This document shows positions 1 through 12,180 of a stretch of 64,000 nt of DNA, piece by piece (the stretch's first letter is position 1; every line of letters starts with the position of its first letter). The stretch is taken from assembly GCA_029948255.1 (NCBI GenBank), contig JALIZF010001871.1, positions 682,001 to 746,000 of the forward strand. Direction: 5' to 3'. The stretch comes from Telmatactis stephensoni (taxonomy: Eukaryota; Cnidaria; Anthozoa; Actiniaria; Isophelliidae). The translations under genes were made by a program, and so were the position numbers. The notes below the pieces were generated by a model that saw only the letters and a list, made by a program, of their open reading frames with translations, had not been told where the DNA came from and ran no database searches.

Positions 1-99
1 TACGGGTTGCTTGTCACAGCGAAGGGGGATGTAGTGAGGTGAGACCTACTTGTACACCGGATAGTAGGATTGTGGGTCATTATTGTATGAAATATATCA

Positions 100-570
100 A
101 CAATTTTATAATTGTATAATACGCGCGCTCTGATTGGTCGAGAACCGTGTGTGATTACAGTACACACACATAGATGACGTCAATGGATCTTGCGCGCGCT
201 GCGATTGGTTGAAATGTTTCGATATATATTATATAAAACAAATAGATTCCATTTTTCCGTGCGTTTGTACTCAAATTGATGCACAGATGACGCCAAAATG
301 TGGTGAGAACAAAAAAGTACGACTTCGACTTCATCTCGTGGCGTGACTGTTGTTCTCACCACATTTTGACGTCTTCTGTGCATCGATTAGAGTACAGACG
401 CACGGAAAAATGGAATCTATCTGTTTTATATAATATTTATCGAAACATTCCAACCAATCAGAGCGCGCGTAAGATTCGATGACGCCATCTATGTGTGTGT
501 ACTCTAATCACACATGGTTGTTCGACCAATCACAGCACGCGTAATATGCCAATTATTATATAATTGTTAA
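100..570. repeat. Palindromic MITE, family A (copy 1)
   Basis: A near-complete palindrome of about 470 bp centred near 335. Both arms carry the same modules in mirror order: GCGCGC next to CTGATTGG, a GTGTGTG stretch, GATGACG, a TATATAAAACA-like AT block and ATTCCATTTTTCCGTGCG. No coding potential; the short ORFs in it are mirror shadows. The same family recurs at 15991-16275, and shorter fragments are near 3010, 15395 and 62690. Non-autonomous fold-back/MITE; superfamily not assigned. Confidence 0.75.
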
Positions 571-759
571 CTACAGCACTACTGGGGAACAAAATTTGAA
601 TGGTTCAAGAACTACATGGGACTTTCACACCCAACAAAATCTGCAAAAATAAAATTATAATAATAATGTTTCGAGTGGGCTGTGCAAATGGGAGTATAGT
701 AGTGGTAATGATGCTGATATAGGATTGACTGACAATGCAACTTGATTGGTTTGTTTCAG

Positions 760-3700
760 TGGTCACGTGTCTCTAAGGTACGGACATCACCTGTATGCCC
801 AGGACAGGCCAACCCACCAATCGCCTCCAAGATTTACAAGCCACAACCCAATGCTTTACATCTCTACTGGGGTAAGAGTCTTCTTGTATTTAGTGATGTA
901 CTGTATGAACAAAGCGTATGACTTATAATAAATATTGTGATTATAGATCCTCCAGATTACAATGGCGGTGCTGTGATATCAACCTATATGCTCCTTATGG
1001 AAGTAGAGAAAGCAGGAACTAAAGGTATGAACACTTGAATAACTGTGAGAGCTTGCCTTATTTAAATTTACATTGAAAGAAATTGAAGTCACTTCGTTTA
1101 GTTATGTGTTTATTGATTTGAGAGGAACTTCCATGAGCAGCAGCAGCAACAACAACAACAACAACATCAACAACAGCAGCAGCAGCAGCAGCAAAAGCAA
1201 CAACAGCGACAGCAGCAACAACAACAGAAGCAGCAACAGCAATAACAACAACAACAACAATAATAATAATAACAACAACAATAACAACAGCAGCAGCAAC
1301 AACAGAAGCAGCAACAGCAATAACAACAACAATAATAATAATAATAACAGCAACAACAGCAGTAGCAACAACAACAGAAGCAGCAACAGCAATAACAACA
1401 ACAACAATAACAACAACAACAGAAGCAGCAGCAACGATATCCGGATGACATAACCAACAGTGAATGACTGGAAAGCTTTTCTTCTATTCATTACTATTCA
1501 ATTTATTTTCACAGAATTTCGTGAAATCTACCGAGGTGCAGATAACTTGTGCACTGTGAGTGGTCTACACCCTGGCAGGTCCTATTCGTTTTGCGTTCGA
1601 GCAGCCAACGAAGCAGGGGTACGTACACTCACTAATTGGGCTTCCTGTGGTTTTTGTCCTGGGGAATTCATGTACTACATGTATCTTTTTTGTATTTAAT
1701 ATTCCTTGTCTTGTTTAGGTTGGCAAAGCATCAGTAATTGCAGAATTGAGCACGGCTCCCGGTGTCCCGGATGCACCCAAGGCTCCTGATACTGTATGTC
1801 GGTCAGCGGCTGCTATCGTGATCACGTGGGAGGTAAGATTGAAATCTAGTGGAAGATTTTCTGTTAGAAAGTTATTTACTGCTGATGGAATGATGGCAAT
1901 GTTCATGATGCTGCTGCTGATGGTGATGATAGCGACGATCTTGTTCAGATGAACATTGTCGGATTTCAAGCCGTCAGAGACTGGCACAAATCTCTTAATA
2001 TAGTGTTTCCTATTTTTTTTTCAGGCTCCTTCAGAAAACGGATCACCGGTTACAGGATACACCCTTGAAATGATGGAGGACGAGTCATTTGTTGAAGTGA
2101 GTGTCTTTTGTCTTGACTATATTAAAACTACAAATTACAGTTCTCAATGACAACCTGGAAGTTTTTCTTTGGATCAATGATATCATTGTAGTAGTAGTAG
2201 GTTATAGGTTGTATCTAACGCAATAACGTACTAAGTTACAGATATTTTCAAGCTCTGCGAAAGCTATGTTCATCCATCATCACTAAACGTACGGTCATTT
2301 CACTGCATAATCGACAAGTAGTGTTTTCATAATTATTCTACCAATGATTTCACCTACAATTAGTTTATATTCTTCTTCCATTAATAGGTTTATACTGGAG
2401 TTGACAAAACATACGAGCTTCGCAAGGGAGTTAGTCCTGCCAGTTACTATTACTTCAGAGTTAAGGTAAGGCTTATTTGACCTGTTTATCTTATTCACTT
2501 CATCCACTGACTGGACGTGGTGTTTTCTTCAGGCTTTGAGTCCAGCTGGAGCAAGTCTCTGGAGTGCTGTAGGGACGTGCCACACCCCTGCCGCTTCCCC
2601 TGCAGCCGTGTCATCCGTTAGAGTGGTAGGTTTATCCACTTTTGTATCACAATGTTTTGAATTGTTTTCAGGAAGAGACAGGCAATATATCTTGTAGGGG
2701 GGCTTAGGTGATTTCCGGTCAGCGTGAATTTTTTTTCTGGCCCCATCAGTAATGTACAAGATATTTATCAATTAGACAACAAAAAGCCGCGCGCCCATGG
2801 CGTTATAGACGCACGAGAGAAAATATAAAGAACGATTAACAAACGTAAAAGCGACTCTAGTTTGTTAAGAGTTCTTTATATTTTCTCAAGTGCGTCTATA
2901 ACGCAATGGGCAAGCGGCTTTCTGTTGTCTAATTGATTTACAACAGAGCCTAGAACGTTAACAACGGAGCCGTGCAGCCCATGGGGAAATAGTTCATAGA
3001 TTTTTCAGCCAATCAGAGCGCGCGTAAGATTGTAGCTGTTATAATTTTTCTTATCCCATCCCATATTCTTTTCTTTTTTTGCGTTTTTTTCGTCCAAAAA
3101 GAGCTTGCAGGAATTTTTGTTCAAAAACACCCCCTCCCCCCCCCCCCCCCCCACCACCACTCAAAAGTTAAATTTTCGGTCTCTTTGCGTTGAAAACTTG
3201 TATGTCTTCTGACCTCTTAAATCGGTGTGTTGTAGATCGAGCAGTCCTCTTCCCACGTAAGACTACGGTGGAGACATCCCGCTAACAATGGTGCACCGAT
3301 TACGTCATACAATATCGAGATCGCAGGTGTTAGAAACATCAGCTATGACCTGGAAGAAGACGAAGATGAAGAGAGCCTTGAGTCACGTGTACAGGAGTAT
3401 GACGTCAATGAGTTACAGCCAAACACTTTATACAGGTATGTGGGTTTCCTAGTGGTGTTAGATATGGCAGCTTGGAGGCTTCTATAATGAACCCTTTACT
3501 GCTTGAAGCCTAAACTTGTCAGAATTTAAAAACAAACAAACAAACAAAAATAAACAAAGGAATGAAGAAAAACAATAAAGTGATAAGAATTAAAAGACTT
3601 ACATTATAAAGCTGCATCAGAGATCATCCAGAGATCATCCAGAATTAGGTTAAAGATCTCTAGGAATGAAGTATAACTTTGAAAATATCTTTCTTTCTTT

Positions 3701-6558
3701 TTTTTGTAGAATCCGTGTACAAGCAGTAAACAAGATTGGTTGTGGTCCATTCAGGTACATTTATTAGTATTATATGTTTTTTTTTTATACAGAGAAACTC
3801 GGTTAATATAGACACCATAGGAAAGAGAAGGGGGTGTACGTATTAAACGGGTGTGCGTATTAAAAGGGCAATTTTATAAGCATTTTTAGAATTACATGTC
3901 CGTAATAACAGGGTATCCATACACCGATTCGAAATATGGCGGCAAATTTGAATAACTATTGTTTTATACTGACTAGCCTCTCATTCATGTGAAAACGCTT
4001 TTGTGTTTCCACGTGAACACGAGGCTAGTCAGTCGAGAACAATAGTTATTCAAATTGCCGCCATATTTCGAATCGGTCAATAAGGCCGTATTCCACTGTA
4101 TACATTCTAACGAGGTCCTGTCACTGTACCATGTAAATGTCGTCATACGCAAATGAAACGAGATGGACATACCAGAACGTGCTTGTTATAGCTTACGAAA
4201 CAACATAACACGGAAACAACTAAGCTAGGACGATGCGAGGAATATGTTAAAACTGTGTGCAAGGGGTCGGACTAGTTCAGTTTTCACAATCATGCTTTTG
4301 AATTCCAATTCCAACGACCTGACTACAAGTCCAAGTGACTAACTTCGAGTCCAACTATAAATCTATCTAACAAGAGCATCTAACCGGCACCTATTTTGAG
4401 CGTATTCGCCGTGAGAAAATTCCTAACACTCAAGTGTTTGTCCGATCGCACACTTGAGTGTTTACTGGGTGTGGCATAAGATGTCCTTGCCAGATTAGAT
4501 TGACACGATACATTTATAATTGTTACTAATACCACAACATAGCTATTTTGAAAATAAGCACTCCACAAAAAACAACCAGGTATACTATAAGGAGATTAAC
4601 TTCAATATTTTCTTTCATCAGCCCTCTCACTGTTGCTACCACTCGTGATCTACCTCCCCCTGCTCCAGCTCTTGAACTAGCCTCGGCCTCTTACCAAAGT
4701 CTGAAACTCCGGTGGGGTAACTCCGGCTCGAAAGATACTGTTGGAGTAAACTACACACTGGAAATGATGGACAATACTGGGAAGTAAGTTACGTTTTGTT
4801 CGTTTGTTTGTTATTATAATTAGCCAATAGAACAGTTGTAGATTATTGTAAAATCCTTGTGTACATAGTCGACATTTAATGTTTTATCCAATCAAAACGC
4901 TTTGACATAATTAATGTTTCTTGTCGCTCTCAGCTTTCAGACAATTTTTAATGGTTCTACGACATCACACAAAGTTGGCAAACTGCGAGAAAGAACTGAG
5001 TACGAATTTCGAATTCAAGCGAGTAACGAGGCGGGGACTGGTCCACATTCTGATGTGTACAGTTTTCGTACTACCGCGCAGCCGCCTTCTGCAGTAAAAG
5101 GTGCGTGCATGAGATCCTTGAAGATTTGGGGTAGAACGACTCTACTGAACCTCAATATCTCGACTCATCTAACGTTCGAGATATTGAGGCTTAGTCGAGA
5201 TTATGCTATGTGATATTATATATGAACATGTAATGAATACCCATCAATTTCAACCAAAAAACTTCGTAACTACATATTCTGTCCCCCCCCCCCTCCTCCC
5301 CCCTTTAAGGAATATAAGTCTAAAGGCTTGTTTTCTTTAAAATGATAATTGGCAACAATTGACATAATTGGCAATATTTGAAAATGAAAATTGCGAAAAT
5401 TCACCCAGCTTACAACCAGAGCTTATTTCCAGAATTTTGGGGCGTTTAGTTTATCCTGAAGTGAAACGTTTACCCCGGTTTACGTATGATGAAGAGTTTT
5501 TATACTTGAAACTCTACTTGCTCTTGGTAGTGTGTTTGGTATGGTGCGATGGGAAGAGAAGAGAGATAGCGAATTCTTGTTCTTTTGTTCTATTTTCTTC
5601 TTTGTGTTGGGATTATGGTGCGACGAGGACTTGGTCTTCTTGTGTTTTTGTTTGTATTTGTATTTTTATGTTTAGAAACGTGTAATTTTTGCCTTCTTCA
5701 CAGGTTTGAGAACCGAGAACGTTACTCCGACCTCATTTTCCGTATTCTGGGATCCAGTGTCGTGTGTGAAACGAGGTGATACGATTGAGTACCTTCTGCA
5801 GAGCCAAGATGTTGCAAAGCAACAAGATTTTGAGAAGGTATTCTATCTTCGTTCTATTCTATGTCGTATCTTTTTTTGGTTTTTGTTTTCCTTTCCCATG
5901 GACAAAATAAGTGAACTGAGATTTCTTGTTAGTCTGGGTTACATAGCGCATCGTGTTCTATTCCGAAGGTGTCAAAGTAGTCTTCATGTGGACTTTTTAT
6001 GTTATATGTCAACCCTCCCTAAGGGTTTCTGGGATCTCCTTTCATCTAATTATCCATTCACGCGAATTCTCTCTCTTTTTTTTTTTTGTAATCCTTTATC
6101 TCTTCCAAAACCCTGTTTTGTAATTCTTAATCTCTTCCAAAACCTTTCAATTGATTTTGTTTTGACTTATATATCCCGCACTGTTTATTTTTCAGGCCTA
6201 CCAAGGCCCAAAGACATCGTTCTCACTGCACAACCTCACAACTGGAAATGAATATCGATTTAGAGCATGCGCAATACGCCAAACAGAAGACGAGGATCTC
6301 ACAAACCCTGACTCGCCGTCTCGCGGGCTCAAGGGTGTCTTCAGTCCAATTTTATCCGTGAAGACCCAGACCCCTCGACGAAAACACCGCGTATCGGAGT
6401 CGTCCAATCAGGAAGAGGACACAGAACTTGATGTCCAGGAAAGGAAACAGTTAACCGATACTCAGTGGGCTTTGATATTCTTTATAGGATTCGCTCTCTT
6501 TGCCTTATTAGTGGCATTTATAGCGCCTTTACTCTTTGATGTATCGGGACAAAAATAG
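760..6558 (+). CDS. FNDC3: FNDC3-like fibronectin type III membrane protein, C-terminal 573 residues (13 exons)
   Basis: Partial gene; 5' exons lie left of the window. Exons with GT-AG borders: 760-871, 947-1024, 1515-1618, 1719-1832, 2025-2096, 2388-2465, 2533-2625, 3236-3435, 3710-3754, 4622-4783, 4934-5100, 5704-5837 and 6196-6558. The sum is 1722 nt, in frame to the stop. The product shows about five fibronectin type III repeats, with the usual W near strand B, PPxYNGGAVISTY, L-PG-x-Y-x-F and RAANEAG patterns. It ends in a single hydrophobic helix (WALIFFIGFALFALLVAFIA) and a short polar end (FDVSGQK). An arrangement of many FN3 repeats plus a C-terminal tail anchor is that of FNDC3A/FNDC3B, which are ER/Golgi-type tail-anchored proteins in vertebrates. 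Family assignment is from layout and motifs; localisation is inferred. An acidic insert (EEDEDEES) lies in exon 8. Introns carry a trinucleotide repeat and two fold-backs. Confidence 0.85.
1136..1435. repeat. CAG/CAA (AAC) trinucleotide microsatellite
   Basis: About 300 bp of interleaved AGC and AAC triplets in the FNDC3-like intron between exons ending 1024 and starting 1515. It reads open in several frames (poly-Asn/Ser, poly-Leu, poly-Cys) only because every codon is a permutation of the same triplets. No splice sites join it to the FN3 exons, which fit together without it. Confidence 0.9.
2767..2937. repeat. Fold-back MITE in an FNDC3 intron
   Basis: 171 bp palindrome with ends ATCAATTAGACAAC and its complement. 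The inner parts mirror AAAGCCGC, GCGTTATAGACGCAC and GAGAAAATATAAAGAAC. Arms are about 70 bp. No ORF. Non-autonomous TIR element; flanking duplication not clear. Confidence 0.75.
3923..4076. repeat. Fold-back MITE in an FNDC3 intron
   Basis: 154 bp palindrome. The outer arm CCGATTCGAAATATGGCGGC and the inner block ACTGACTAGCCTC are both mirrored on the right side around a short loop. No coding content. Confidence 0.75.
5149..5190. repeat. Small inverted repeat
   Basis: CCTCAATATCTCGA is followed 14 nt later by its exact complement, in the intron after the FNDC3-like exon ending at 5100. Possibly a remnant of a MITE. No function assigned. Confidence 0.5.
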
Positions 6559-8180
6559 AAATTAAATTAAATTATAGACCTATTATATACATGTCACCGT
6601 TGGACAAATTTCATTGAAATACCTGGGCTGTTGTGTGACAGAAAATGATTCATCGCGTGACTTTCGAGTCACTTAATTAACGTCATTAAAAACATTACAG
6701 CGTCAGATTACGTCATGCATTTTGAATTTTTGGTGGTATTTTGACGTAAATTGTCCAACGAATTAATAATTATCATCGATAAAATAACCTATGACCAAAA
6801 TTGTGTTCACAATCTTACTTTTGTGTCACACAACATTTTATCGCTTTTACTTGCATGATTCTCGGCATTCTGGTTTGAACCTGGGATCGAGTTGAGCCAG
6901 TCCTCGCTTTCACTCTTACCACAGGGATACCGATAAGGGGAAATCGCATCTTTCGTGTAACTAAATTCTTGGACATCTCATTGAATTATATTTCGTTAAT
7001 TATAACGTCAGTAGTAATAATACTCAACATTGTATCAATGAATAAGTACATAATGACAGTGAAATTGAAACAGAAATCAATTTCAGACCTTTTCATTTAT
7101 GGTGCATGGATTTTATCAAATTATTTCTTTATAAAGTTAAATTCCATTTATTGGTGTCTAACACCACTCAAATAAGTGCTGTAGCGGAGCAACTGAATAG
7201 TACAGCCGTTTTCAACGTTGTTCAAGGCGAAAAGGACGTAGAGGGAATTCTCTGATTTGAAATACGTCATAAACAAGATGGCGGCTTTCAATGAACTCCC
7301 ATAATCCTTTTCATCCGGTCGTGCTGGTATTCAAAAGCTTAGCTCAAGGCACAAAATATTGATTTATATAAATTGATAACATTGTAGTTAAATTTGGAGT
7401 TTTATTCGCGCTCCACTTGGCTCTGTTTAAAGAATCGAGTCATTCAGAGCAACTAGAGAGCAGGTTTCGTATGGGTGGATTCATCGTACCGCCCTAAACT
7501 GCTGAATCTGTACCTACGCGACCTCATACCTTGAGTTTCACACTCGTACGAAATCGACTCTAATAAAACTGTTAAGGTTATCACACACTTATAATCGTGG
7601 GTTTTAATGGCGGGCAGTGCATTTAATTCTGGTTAAAAGGACTTGGCTTCTATGTTTACAAAGTTATATGTTACAAAGTTTCTTTGGCTAGGTAGGCTGA
7701 TCTGTTAGTACACTGAAGAGCTTTCGAGCTGATACTAGGGTCGATTAGGACTGGACGAATTTAAAATGTTCGTTCTAGTATAGGTCTAGCGTTAATCCAA
7801 ATCTGTTTTTCTCGTCAAATTCCGTCCTCTACAAAACGCCGCTATTCTTATATAACAAAGTATGAATTTGCTTCATCTTGAATTCGTCTAGAGCTCTAAA
7901 AACGACATATACGATGAAGAGATGGTTGTCTGTTGCTTGTTCTTAAAATGCATGCTAAATGCTGAAGTATCCACTAAGAAATCTCATTTCTACGTTTGCA
8001 CTTGCCTTGGGAAAGTAGAATGACACATTAGAAAGACGAAAATGAAAGAAATCAGAAGAAAGATATTTATTTTTAGATGCGAATCAATGTTAGTTGTCTA
8101 TATTTATTGTCTTATTATTGTCTATCGTCACTCGTTCTCTGACTCAATAAATCAGACATTGCAGTAAACTACAAAATGTA
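6559..8180. other. Intergenic/3' flank of the FNDC3-like gene, no recognised feature
   Basis: AT-rich sequence after the FNDC3-like stop codon. The 3' UTR must start here. I see no convincing coding exon, RNA gene or repeat on either strand. Short ORFs such as 6969-7175 have no recognisable product or splice context. Confidence 0.5.
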
Positions 8181-8268
8181 CAGTTTGTTTTTAATTGGCT
8201 GCTTAATCAACGAAATCTTTGGGAAATCAGGGGGAGGCAACCTTGGGAAATCAACCCGTGCGTTTCGA

Positions 8269-8790
8269 CACGGGCCGGTGAAAAACGCATTGCGCATACT
8301 CAGAAGTTTTACTGCGGTTTTCGATATTCTGCGAACTCTGACCCTCAAACAGTCCGTTGCAATTTGGTTATTCGCTTCCGCCCACCTCGACAAAACATCA
8401 AAAAATCAATACTAAAAGTTCCTAAAATCCTACCAAATGATCAAGTAAGATCTTTAGACGATATATATTAGCTACACTATAATTTTGGTATTAATAGTTC
8501 TTCGTATTAGTGATTTTTACTTTTGATTGACCGGAAGCAAAAACGCAAATTAGCGGTTGACGTTTGAAAATCAGAGTTCGCAGAATACCGAAAACCGCAG
8601 TAAATTAAACCATTGGAGGTTTAGAAAAAGTTAGTACATATTTTTTAGTTGTTCTGTTTCCCTGGTCAAATAACACACTAGAAATATACAACAGTTGAAT
8701 CGACGGTACTTATATTTGTAAACACGAACGCGTCCACGAATTCCCGCCGAATTTTCGAGCACGCGCAATGCGTTTTTCACCCGTGTCCTC
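8269..8790. repeat. Large fold-back element
   Basis: Left arm GTGAAAAACGCATTGCGC and right arm GCGCAATGCGTTTTTCAC. Inside these, TTTACTGCGGTTTTCGAT, TATTCTGCGAACTCTGA and related blocks are mirrored near 8565-8605. A related stretch (ACGGACTGTTTGAAGGTCAG) is at about 57242-57262 inside another element, so the family is dispersed. Confidence 0.7.
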
Positions 8791-8839
8791 CGTTTCACAA
8801 AGTGTACGTAACTTAATTACTAGTACTTGTATAGTCGTA

Positions 8840-8965
8840 CACAGGGTTCGTGCTACTCCTTAAAAACTCCAATTTCATTTACGTTTTCAAGGTGCTTGAA
8901 AAGCCCTTGAATTTTAGAAATTCTGGCTCAAACTCCTTGAAAACTCACCTTGAAACAAAAAACTT
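8840..8965. repeat. Fragment of the GTTCGTACA-ended repeat family
   Basis: Contains GGGTTCGTGCTACTCCTTAA, then repeated CTTGAAAAxxCCTTGAA blocks. The same layout occurs at 18665-18760 and, inverted, at 25900-25985, where the two halves frame the transposon stack in the P450 intron. Non-coding. Confidence 0.5.
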
Positions 8966-9003
8966 AAGGGACTTGAATGAGATGGGAAATAGATTCACTT
9001 TTT

Positions 9004-9330
9004 AACTCGTGGATTGCAAATCCACGAGTTATTGTGAGGGGACCAAATATGCAAATGAGTCACTCACTCACTCGCAAAGGTGTTAACTATGCTACTGCGC
9101 ATGCTCGACGTGATTGACCGCAGACCGAAAGTAATGTGGACTCTGGGTACGAGATTAAAGGAAATATCATTTCGGGACTCCTGTGTTATTCAAATATGCA
9201 TTGATAGATCGATGACATTTGCTCGAATTCTTTAGCCGATTGTACGGCGAAACTTGCTTTAGAATTGAACGATCTAAAAGGCGTCTTCTGTAAGAGGGTC
9301 TGGATGTCAGGCTAGGGTCGATTTTCTTCT
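9004..9330. repeat. Dispersed hairpin repeat (copy 1)
   Basis: Starts with a near-perfect hairpin (AACTCGTGGATT, GC, then its mirrored arm), then TTGTGAGGGG, ATATGCAAATGAGTCA and a short CACT repeat. A second copy starts at 37053 with the same module order. The right part (CATTTGCTCGAATTC, TTAGAATTGAACGATC) reappears inverted at 59925-60085. TIRs not resolved. Confidence 0.6.
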
Positions 9331-9510
9331 CTTTTGTCTTGAACAGGGTATGATTTTTTCACTTTCGAGTGTCTTAAATAGGGTCGGGTTTCTAGAACTC
9401 CGGTGGCACATCCCTATTCAAAATGGGGTTGAGTACCCCCATCCCTCCCGGATATTCCAGGCAGGCCGAGTTCACATGAACATGCAACATGCAGTGACCC
9501 AAATCGTTAA

Positions 9511-9968
9511 AGTCCCTATGACACATATTTTTTTCTTTTCAAACTCAGTTCTTTTCTGGGAATATAGTTGAGGTCTTTTTGTCTTACTTTTGAACACTCC
9601 AAATTTTTCGAGATATTAAGGTTTCAAATTTCAAAATGCAAATTTGATGACGTCAGGGGAGTCATCATTTATTATACAAAACCAAGATGACTTGAAATAC
9701 TCTTATTTTTTCATTTGGAATTTATTTCTGTTGGTAAAGCCTGTGCTTGAGTAAAAAATCTGGTTGTGGTATTGAAGACCTCTTTTAGTAAAATCTATGA
9801 GAAGCTGGTGATGATGACTCCCCTGACGTCATCACATTTGCATTTTGAAATTTGAAACTTTTATATCTCCGAAAATATGGAGTATTCCAAAATGGGATAA
9901 AAAGATCTTAACTATATTCCCAGAAAAGAAATGAGTTTGAAAATAAAAAAATATGCGTCATAGGGACT
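9511..9968. mobile_element. TTAA-flanked palindromic MITE
   Basis: 458 bp element with TIR AGTCCCTATGAC and TTAA target copies at 9507-9510 and 9969-9972. The arms are long: TTTCAAATTTCAAAATGCAA and GATGACGTCAGGGGAGTCAT are mirrored at about 9800-9860. TTAA duplications are typical of piggyBac and Kolobok elements; the arms do not decide between them. No ORF. Confidence 0.75.
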
Positions 9969-9974
9969 TTAAAC

Positions 9975-11580
9975 ATTTCGCCAAAATGTAAATTGTCGAC
10001 TAAGAAATCCCCACGGGTTAACTAGAATCGCATCACATCTTTCGCCTTTGAAATCTATTGCATTTTGAGCCGAAAACCAGTGGATATTTGTATCAAACAG
10101 AAAAACTATAATCAACGAAAGAAAACGAGTACCACCTACATGCTACATCTACCCCCTCCCCCTCCCCCCAAAGTTACAAAAAGTCCCGTTTGATTTTGTT
10201 TAATTCCCTTTGTCCAAAATCATGGATCAAAAAGTGGAAAATACGTTATTTTTAATTCATTAGAGATTTTTCGTATTCTTTGTATTTCACATGTGAATTT
10301 CGAATTCATAGAATGAAATTTTACATGCAAATTAGGACACAGGAACCCCGGACAATACCGATTACAGAAAGTCCAGGTTTGAATCCTCGTCGAATACAAA
10401 CGATTTTTTTCTGTGCTTCATAATATTTGATGGTATTTTTTTGATATTTTTGTGTGCTCTTTGCTATGTTTTAGGCACGGTTTAAGCTCATTTTAATCAG
10501 TATATTTCTTCTTCCTATGTAGTATGCATGTATGGAGAAAAAATTACACTCATATTATGCAACAATTGGTGTTCATATTTATTATGTTCTTGCTTTGATT
10601 AACTATGTTTAGGACTCAACGATAATGTATGTGCTACCAAATCTGATTCTACCTTTCAGGAGGATGGTGTCTGACTGGAAACCCATGCGTCCATGACTGA
10701 TTTGGGTTATACAGGCTGAGTGAAAGAGGTGGGCTAAGACTGAAGTACTTGTGAAATGATCGGAATTGTTTCATTTTTATTTCCTTCTTGTACATATAAA
10801 ATCGCGTAAAAGTAGTACAAAACTTTACCTGTGAGATGAAAACTATTCATAGCTAAAGATTTACAATTAGGAGTATCGAATAAAATCCGAGCCTGAGACT
10901 TTATATTACTGTCAGACCTGGTACTGGTGAAAAACCGAACCCGAGAGTTGCACCTAGCATCATACAATCAATCATGTGTCCTTGTGCAAGTTGCGACCAG
11001 CTAGTTTGTGGGTTCGAAGGACGTCAACTATAGCGCAGCTAACGCAAGTACTACTTGAGAACCAGTTAGAATAAAGATTAATCTTAAAGAGAAATACCTG
11101 CGCGAGGATGTCCAGCCGTATACAGGGTTCAGTTAAATCAGTTTTTGTTTAGACTTATTTTAGGGGAGTAGGAGCCTAGCTGTAAAACTACTGTTCAGTG
11201 TCTGGAACAATAATTTATGCATGACAGAAAACTGATGAAGTAGTTGCAGTACATGCTACAGTCTCTCCGGGGGAAATTTGTTAAAGTTAGGTGATACGAT
11301 GGTAGGATGCAATGCATAGTCGGCGCTTATAAGGTAATATATGTTGGCCAATTCGGGACAGAGCAACAGTGGACATATTTTGATAAAAGCGCAAAAATTT
11401 GAACCGCATGCTCTTTAGATACTATTTAACGTTCGGAATCAGTAGGATCGTGGTAAAAAGACTAGAACATGTCATTTTTCTTGAAAAAAAATTAAAGTGG
11501 TCGTGGTCGCTTACTTGATCAGTAGTCCTTTTACGAGAAAACCCTTTCACAGTAAACAGCTATAACCAGTAGCTTGTCTG
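9975..11580. other. Intergenic, no recognised feature
   Basis: AT-rich intergenic DNA with short pyrimidine tracts (around 10150). I find no supported exon, RNA or repeat boundary. Confidence 0.4.
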
Positions 11581-12180
11581 AGTAGGTATGAGTAGAATAG
11601 AAAATATATATGAATGACTACTATATATATATATCAGTAGTGAAAGTAAGTTTGAATAAAAGAAAAAAGAAAGTCGGCATGACTTACCGATAGGGCAAGT
11701 CAAAAGAGAATTCAGTTAAAAGTTTAAAAAAAATTCTGAATGGAAAACTTATACCAAAAGGTTTGAAGAAATGACCAAAGAAAGTCATGACCGACACAAT
11801 AAAGAAAGTCTGAATGAATGACCGACAAAGCTCGAAAAGTCTAAAATGAGTCAGTGCACGATAGAAAAAAGTTAGAAAAAAAAAAAAAACGATCAAAGAA
11901 AGACTAAATGAATCACCGATAGCTATAAAAAGAAAGTTTGAAAGAAAGCCGGTATGAATAAATTAATGATAGCTATGGAAAGAACCTTTGAATTGAACGA
12001 TCAAAGCCGGCCGGAAAGTCTGAATGGATGGATAGATCATTAGAGCCGCCGGCCGCAGGGCCAAAATCTTTACAACGACGACAGCTCTAGTACCCGACCA
12101 ACAAAAAGAAATTCTGAATAAACCCTCAATGAAAATCAGAATGAATGACCGACAAAAACAAAGTCTGATCAACTTTCTTT
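11580..12180. repeat. Degenerate GAAAGTCTGAATGAATGACCG repeat region
   Basis: The motif GAAAGTCTGAATGAATGACC and variants recur with irregular spacing (near 11660, 11770, 11800, 11890, 12010 and 12130). It looks like an old, decayed minisatellite. A homopolymer of A follows at about 12317-12342. No coding potential. Confidence 0.5.

Noticed and set aside
1073..1491. Poly-Asn/Ser, poly-Leu and poly-Cys ORFs on both strands
   Set aside because: All frames of a triplet microsatellite are open; the FN3 exons join correctly without it.
5706..6251. 181-codon ORF as one exon of the FNDC3-like gene
   Set aside because: Only 5704-5837 is exonic; the rest is intron read-through in a different frame from the next FN3 exon at 6196.
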